Shown piece after piece: positions 13,547 to 16,869 of a stretch of DNA of 16,869 bases. The first letter of the stretch is position 1. The number at the start of each line of letters is the position of its first letter. A program made the translations under genes and the position numbers. Under the pieces are notes generated by a model that saw nothing but the letters and a program-made list of their open reading frames with translations, searched no databases and had not been told where the DNA came from. The stretch spans positions 1 through 16,869 of the forward strand of contig CACYBP010000100.1 of assembly GCA_902772625.1 (NCBI GenBank). Direction: 5' to 3'. Source of the stretch: Oscillospiraceae bacterium. Its GTDB lineage: Bacteria; Bacillota; Clostridia; Oscillospirales; QAMX01.

Positions 13547-15427
13547 ATGGAGAAGAAGAGAAGAGTCCTCATCGTGGGCAGCGGATCGGCCGCCTACGCC
13601 GCGGCGCTCCGGCTGAAGGAAGGCGGGGAAAACGACCTTCTGATCCTGACCGACCGGCGAAAAAACGGCACCTCCCGCAACGCGGGATCGGATAAGCAGA
13701 CCTACTATAAGCTCTCTCTTTCGGGGGGCGTGCCCGACTCGGTCCGGGCGATGGCGGAAAACCTCTTCGAGGGCGGCTCCACCCACGGCGACCTGGCCTA
13801 CGCCATGGCGGCCGGCTCGGTCGGCGCTTTCCTGAAGCTTTTCGAGCTGGGAGTGCCCTTTCCCCGGAACCGGATGGGGGAATTCGTGGGCTATAAGACC
13901 GATCACGACCCCCAGACCCGCGGCAGCAGCGCAGGCCCTCTGACCTCGTTTTATATGACCGGGGCTTTGGAAAAGGCGTGCTTTGAAAAGGGGGTCCCGG
14001 TGACGGAGGGAAAATGCGCCGCGGCGATCGCCGCAGAGGGAAACGAGGTCCGGGGACTGGTCACGGTGGACGCAGAGGGCAGTATCGAAGCCTGGCCCGC
14101 GGAAAACGTGATCCTTGCCACCGGAGGCCCGGCGGCGATCTTCCGGAACGTGGTCTATCCTCCGGGACAGACCGGCATGACCGGCATGGCGGCGGAGGCG
14201 GGGGCAAGCCTTGAAAACTTCGCTGAATGGCAGTTCGGCATCGCCTCGGTGAAATTCCGCTGGAACCTCTCGGGCTCCTATCAGCAGGTGATCCCCCGGT
14301 ATTATTCCGTGGACGGGACCGGCAGAGAACGGGATTTCTTAAAAGAATCCGGAAGGTTCCGGGACGGTGCGGATCTTCTGGAAAGCGTCTTTCTCAAGGG
14401 ATATCAGTGGCCCTTCACCGCGGGGCATATCGAAGGCTCCTCCCGGGTGGATCTCGCGGCGGCGGACGAGCTCGCGGCGGGGAGAGGGGTTTTTATGGAC
14501 TTCCGGCAGAATCCCCCGGGCCTTTCGGACGGTCTCGGGGAGCTTCCCGGCACGGCAAGGGAGTATCTTCAGAACTCCGGCGCGCTTCAGGGAACGCCGG
14601 TCGAAAGGCTTCTCGCCATGAATCCCGGCGCCGTGAAGCTCTACCGCGATCACGGGATCGATCTTATGTGCGAGCCGCTGGAGATCACCCTGGCCGCCCA
14701 GCATTCCAACGGCGGGATCGGCGTGGATCAGAACTGGCAGACCGGGATCCGCGGCCTTTACGCCGTGGGAGAAGCGGCGGGCACCTTCGGCGTGCACCGT
14801 CCGGGCGGCTCAGCGCTGAACGCCGGGCAGGTCGGCGCGGCCCGGGCGGCCGAGGCGATCCTTGCCGACGGTACCCCGCGGGAAAGCGGCGGCAAAGCGC
14901 TGGAGGAAAAACGCCGCGAGATCGAAGAAAAGGCGGAAAAGCTCCTTTCCGGAAAGGGACGGGATCATCTCCGGATCCGGGAGGAGGGGGAAGACCGGAT
15001 GAGTTCTTCAGCCGCCGCCCTGCGCCTGGTTTCAGAGCTTCCCCGGGAGGAGGAAAAGCTTCGCTCGCTTCTCCGGGAGTGGGAGGAAAGCGCCTCGGTA
15101 TCGGGAAGAGAGGATCTGGCTGCGGCCTTCGTCACCCGGGATTCGCTTATCGCGTCGCTCGCGCTCCTTTCCGCTGAAATCCTGGCGGCCGGGACCTCCG
15201 GCAGCCGCGGCAGCGCGGTCTACCTGAAGGACGGGACGATCCTTCCCGAGGATCCCGCTTACAGGGATTTCGTGACGGTCACGCGATGGGACGGAAAGAG
15301 ATTTGAAACGCATTACGAGCCGGTCCGTCCTCTTCCGGAACCCGATCAGTGGTTTGAACGGGTCTGGAAGGAGGACCGGGAGAAAAGAGAGAAAAACGCG
15401 CGCAAAAAAAGCGCAAGGGAGGAATAA
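13547..15427 (+). CDS. FAD-binding protein of the fumarate reductase/succinate dehydrogenase flavoprotein family
   Basis: This 626-residue protein opens with the dinucleotide-binding sequence VLIVGSGSAAYAAAL (7-21). Later segments follow the FrdA/SdhA/L-aspartate oxidase pattern: LATGGPAAIFRN (about 190-200), AQHSNGGIGVD (about 384-394), GIRGLYAVGEAAGTFGVH and RPGGSALNAGQVGAARAAE (about 418-436), which cover the flavin and substrate region. No iron-sulfur or membrane-anchor subunit gene is adjacent, so it is not evidently part of a respiratory complex. The covalent-FAD histidine motif of true SdhA/FrdA is not seen, so flavin binding is probably non-covalent. The substrate is unknown. The C-terminus is a strongly charged, lysine- and arginine-rich tail. 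The ATG at 13547 has AAAGGAG seven bases upstream. The next gene starts two bases after its stop. Confidence 0.87.
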   Translation: MEKKRRVLIVGSGSAAYAAALRLKEGGENDLLILTDRRKNGTSRNAGSDKQTYYKLSLSGGVPDSVRAMAENLFEGGSTHGDLAYAMAAGSVGAFLKLFELGVPFPRNRMGEFVGYKTDHDPQTRGSSAGPLTSFYMTGALEKACFEKGVPVTEGKCAAAIAAEGNEVRGLVTVDAEGSIEAWPAENVILATGGPAAIFRNVVYPPGQTGMTGMAAEAGASLENFAEWQFGIASVKFRWNLSGSYQQVIPRYYSVDGTGRERDFLKESGRFRDGADLLESVFLKGYQWPFTAGHIEGSSRVDLAAADELAAGRGVFMDFRQNPPGLSDGLGELPGTAREYLQNSGALQGTPVERLLAMNPGAVKLYRDHGIDLMCEPLEITLAAQHSNGGIGVDQNWQTGIRGLYAVGEAAGTFGVHRPGGSALNAGQVGAARAAEAILADGTPRESGGKALEEKRREIEEKAEKLLSGKGRDHLRIREEGEDRMSSSAAALRLVSELPREEEKLRSLLREWEESASVSGREDLAAAFVTRDSLIASLALLSAEILAAGTSGSRGSAVYLKDGTILPEDPAYRDFVTVTRWDGKRFETHYEPVRPLPEPDQWFERVWKEDREKREKNARKKSAREE

Positions 15428-15429
15428 CG

Positions 15430-16845
15430 ATGACCGGTATCTGGAAAGAAAAGGTCGAGGCCTGGATGCAGGCGCACGAGGAGGAATACCTCCGGGAGCT
15501 TTCGGAACTGATCGCGATCCGCAGCGTCTCGGAACCCGACGCAGAGGAGCCCTTCGGGGAAGGTTGCCGGAAGGTGCTTCAGAAGGCGCTGGACCTCGGT
15601 GAAAAGCACGGGCTGACCCCGACGAATTTCGCGGGAAAGATCGGCATGCTCCGCGATCCGAACGGAAAGACCCGCTCGGTGGGTCTCTGGGGGCATCTCG
15701 ACGTGGTGCCCGAGGGCGACGGCTGGATCCGGAAGCCTTATCAGATGACGAAAGAAGGCGGCGTGCTCTTCGGCCGGGGCGTCAGCGACAACAAAGGGCC
15801 GGCGCTCGCCGCGGCCTACGCGCTGCGGTGCATCCGGGATCTGGGGATCCGGCTCCCCTTCGAGCCCAGAGTCTATTTCGGGACCGACGAGGAGAAGGGC
15901 ATGGCCGACGTTATGTGGTTCACGTCCTCCCACGAGGTGCCCGATTACAATATCATCCCCGATTCCTCCTTCCCGGTGTGCCACGCCGAAAAGGGGATCC
16001 TGGAGGTCACGCTGGTCTCCGACGACGCCCTTTCGGATCTCTTCCGGGAGGCCTCGGGAGGACTCGTCACCAACATGGTGCCGGAAAAGGCCTCGGTGCT
16101 GATCCGGGAAAACGCGGTTACCCTGGCGAAGATCGCTTCTCTTTCGGCTCCCTTCACGGTGGAAAGAAGCCCCGAGGGGATCCGGATCACCGCCAACGGG
16201 CGGGCGATGCACGCCGCGCATCCCTACGAGGGCGTGAACGCCGTCCGGCTTCTGACCGATATGCTGGTCTCCGCGGGACTTGCCCAGGGAAAGGACGGAG
16301 AGATCCTCGCCTTCCTTTCGGGGGTGAACCGGGATTGCGACGGCACCTTCTTCGGGATCGATTCCGAGGACGAGATCACCGGAAAGCTCACCTGCGTGGG
16401 TTCGGTGCTCGCCCTGCGGGAGGGGAGACCCGCCCTGACTCTGAACATCCGCTACCCGGTGTCGGAAAAGGGAGAGGAGCTCCTTTCGAAGATCGCCGCG
16501 AAGTGCGGGGCCGCGGGCTTCCGCGCCGAGCTTTGCCGGGACAGCAAGCCCGCCTTCGTGCCGAAGGATTCGCCCTTCGTCACGGCGCTCACTGAGATCT
16601 GCCGGGAGATCCTCGGCGGCGAACAGGAGCCCTACGCCATGGCAGGCGGCACCTACGCCCGCAAGCTTCCCAACGCCGTGGCCTTCGGCCCCGGAGGGCT
16701 TCCGACGCCTGAGGGCCTTCCCGAGATGGGAGGCGCGCATCAGCACGACGAAGGCGTGTATTATCCGAACTTACTGAAAGCGGCGGTCATCTACGTTCTG
16801 GCTCTGATCGCCCTGGGTGAAAAAATGGAGGAGGGAAAACTGTGA
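15430..16845 (+). CDS. pepV: PepV/Sapep-type M20 metallodipeptidase
   Basis: This 471-residue cytoplasmic M20A metallopeptidase is of the PepV/Sapep group, which cleaves dipeptides. The di-metal site is visible: H89 and D91 in GHLDVVPEGDGW, the bridging D120 in GRGVSDNKGP, E154 and E155 in FGTDEEKGM (general base and ligand), D178 in IIPDSSFPVCHAEKG, and a C-terminal ligand in GGAHQHDEGV (H437 or H439). MAGGTYARKLPNAVAFGPG (404-422) is typical of the group. An inserted lid domain lies between about 190 and 380. The ATG at 15430 follows the flavoprotein stop by two bases and has GGGAGG upstream. Its stop overlaps the next start as GTGA. With pepT, the window carries two different small-peptide hydrolases. 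Confidence 0.93.
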   Translation: MTGIWKEKVEAWMQAHEEEYLRELSELIAIRSVSEPDAEEPFGEGCRKVLQKALDLGEKHGLTPTNFAGKIGMLRDPNGKTRSVGLWGHLDVVPEGDGWIRKPYQMTKEGGVLFGRGVSDNKGPALAAAYALRCIRDLGIRLPFEPRVYFGTDEEKGMADVMWFTSSHEVPDYNIIPDSSFPVCHAEKGILEVTLVSDDALSDLFREASGGLVTNMVPEKASVLIRENAVTLAKIASLSAPFTVERSPEGIRITANGRAMHAAHPYEGVNAVRLLTDMLVSAGLAQGKDGEILAFLSGVNRDCDGTFFGIDSEDEITGKLTCVGSVLALREGRPALTLNIRYPVSEKGEELLSKIAAKCGAAGFRAELCRDSKPAFVPKDSPFVTALTEICREILGGEQEPYAMAGGTYARKLPNAVAFGPGGLPTPEGLPEMGGAHQHDEGVYYPNLLKAAVIYVLALIALGEKMEEGKL

Positions 16846-16869
16846 TCAGGATCGGTTTTGTCGGCGTCG
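16842..16869 (+). CDS. Start of a further gene, truncated by the window end
   Basis: GTG at 16842-16844 overlaps the dipeptidase stop (GTGA) and follows GGAGGAGG by seven bases, a strong sign of a coupled start. Only nine codons are visible, reading M-I-R-I-G-F-V-G-V. That beginning resembles the first beta strand of a Rossmann-type dinucleotide-binding protein, for example a Gfo/Idh/MocA oxidoreductase, but too little is present to assign it. Confidence 0.6.

Overview
The window is GC-rich chromosomal DNA that looks like a Bacillota genome of the Clostridia type. The signs are strong GGAGG-type ribosome sites, sigma-A-like TTGACA/TATAAT promoters, NrdR, an AsnA plus AsnRS pair, type III pantothenate kinase, an ECF transporter S component, and PepT and PepV-like peptidases. 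A peptide- and sugar-using anaerobe is a reasonable inference. I cannot name the genus. I see no mobile element, CRISPR array, rRNA or tRNA.

Layout. (1) From 8329 down to 600, on the minus strand, runs a gene chain: promoter, a 17-residue leader peptide and structured leader, asnA (GTG start), asnS, coaX, an ECF S component (possibly for pantothenate), and a class I aminotransferase related to aspartate aminotransferases. A strong intrinsic terminator follows at 2661-2691, then pepT and a sugar-phosphate isomerase/epimerase-like gene, coupled by an ATGA overlap. nrdR (33-488) has its own promoter overlapping the end of the isomerase gene. (2) Divergent from asnA is a GH31 glycosidase gene (8513-10456, plus) with its own promoter; it ends at a 15-bp perfect hairpin shared with the convergent unit. 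(3) A minus-strand pair follows: an MscS-type channel and a YhhN/TMEM86-type membrane protein. (4) A second minus-strand pair encodes a purine phosphoribosyltransferase (TTG start) and a flavodoxin-fold protein with a four-cysteine motif, closed by a terminator. (5) Back-to-back with that promoter, a plus-strand unit carries a fumarate reductase/succinate dehydrogenase-like flavoprotein, a PepV-like M20 dipeptidase, and the first codons of a further gene that runs off the window.

How the genes fit together. The aminotransferase can supply aspartate, AsnA amidates it to asparagine, and AsnRS loads it on tRNA; CoaX and the S component bring in and phosphorylate pantothenate. The peptidases recycle amino acids.

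The most interesting element is the roughly 245-nt asnA leader. It holds a short reading frame with a good ribosome site and two adjacent Asn codons. A 16-bp hairpin follows that starts inside the frame and has the stop codon in its loop. After that come alternative pairings that compete for one arm of a terminator-like hairpin. This has the layout of a ribosome-mediated transcription attenuator sensing Asn-tRNA, where a T-box would be the usual expectation for an amino-acid operon in this phylum. The parts are visible in the sequence; the switching is inference.
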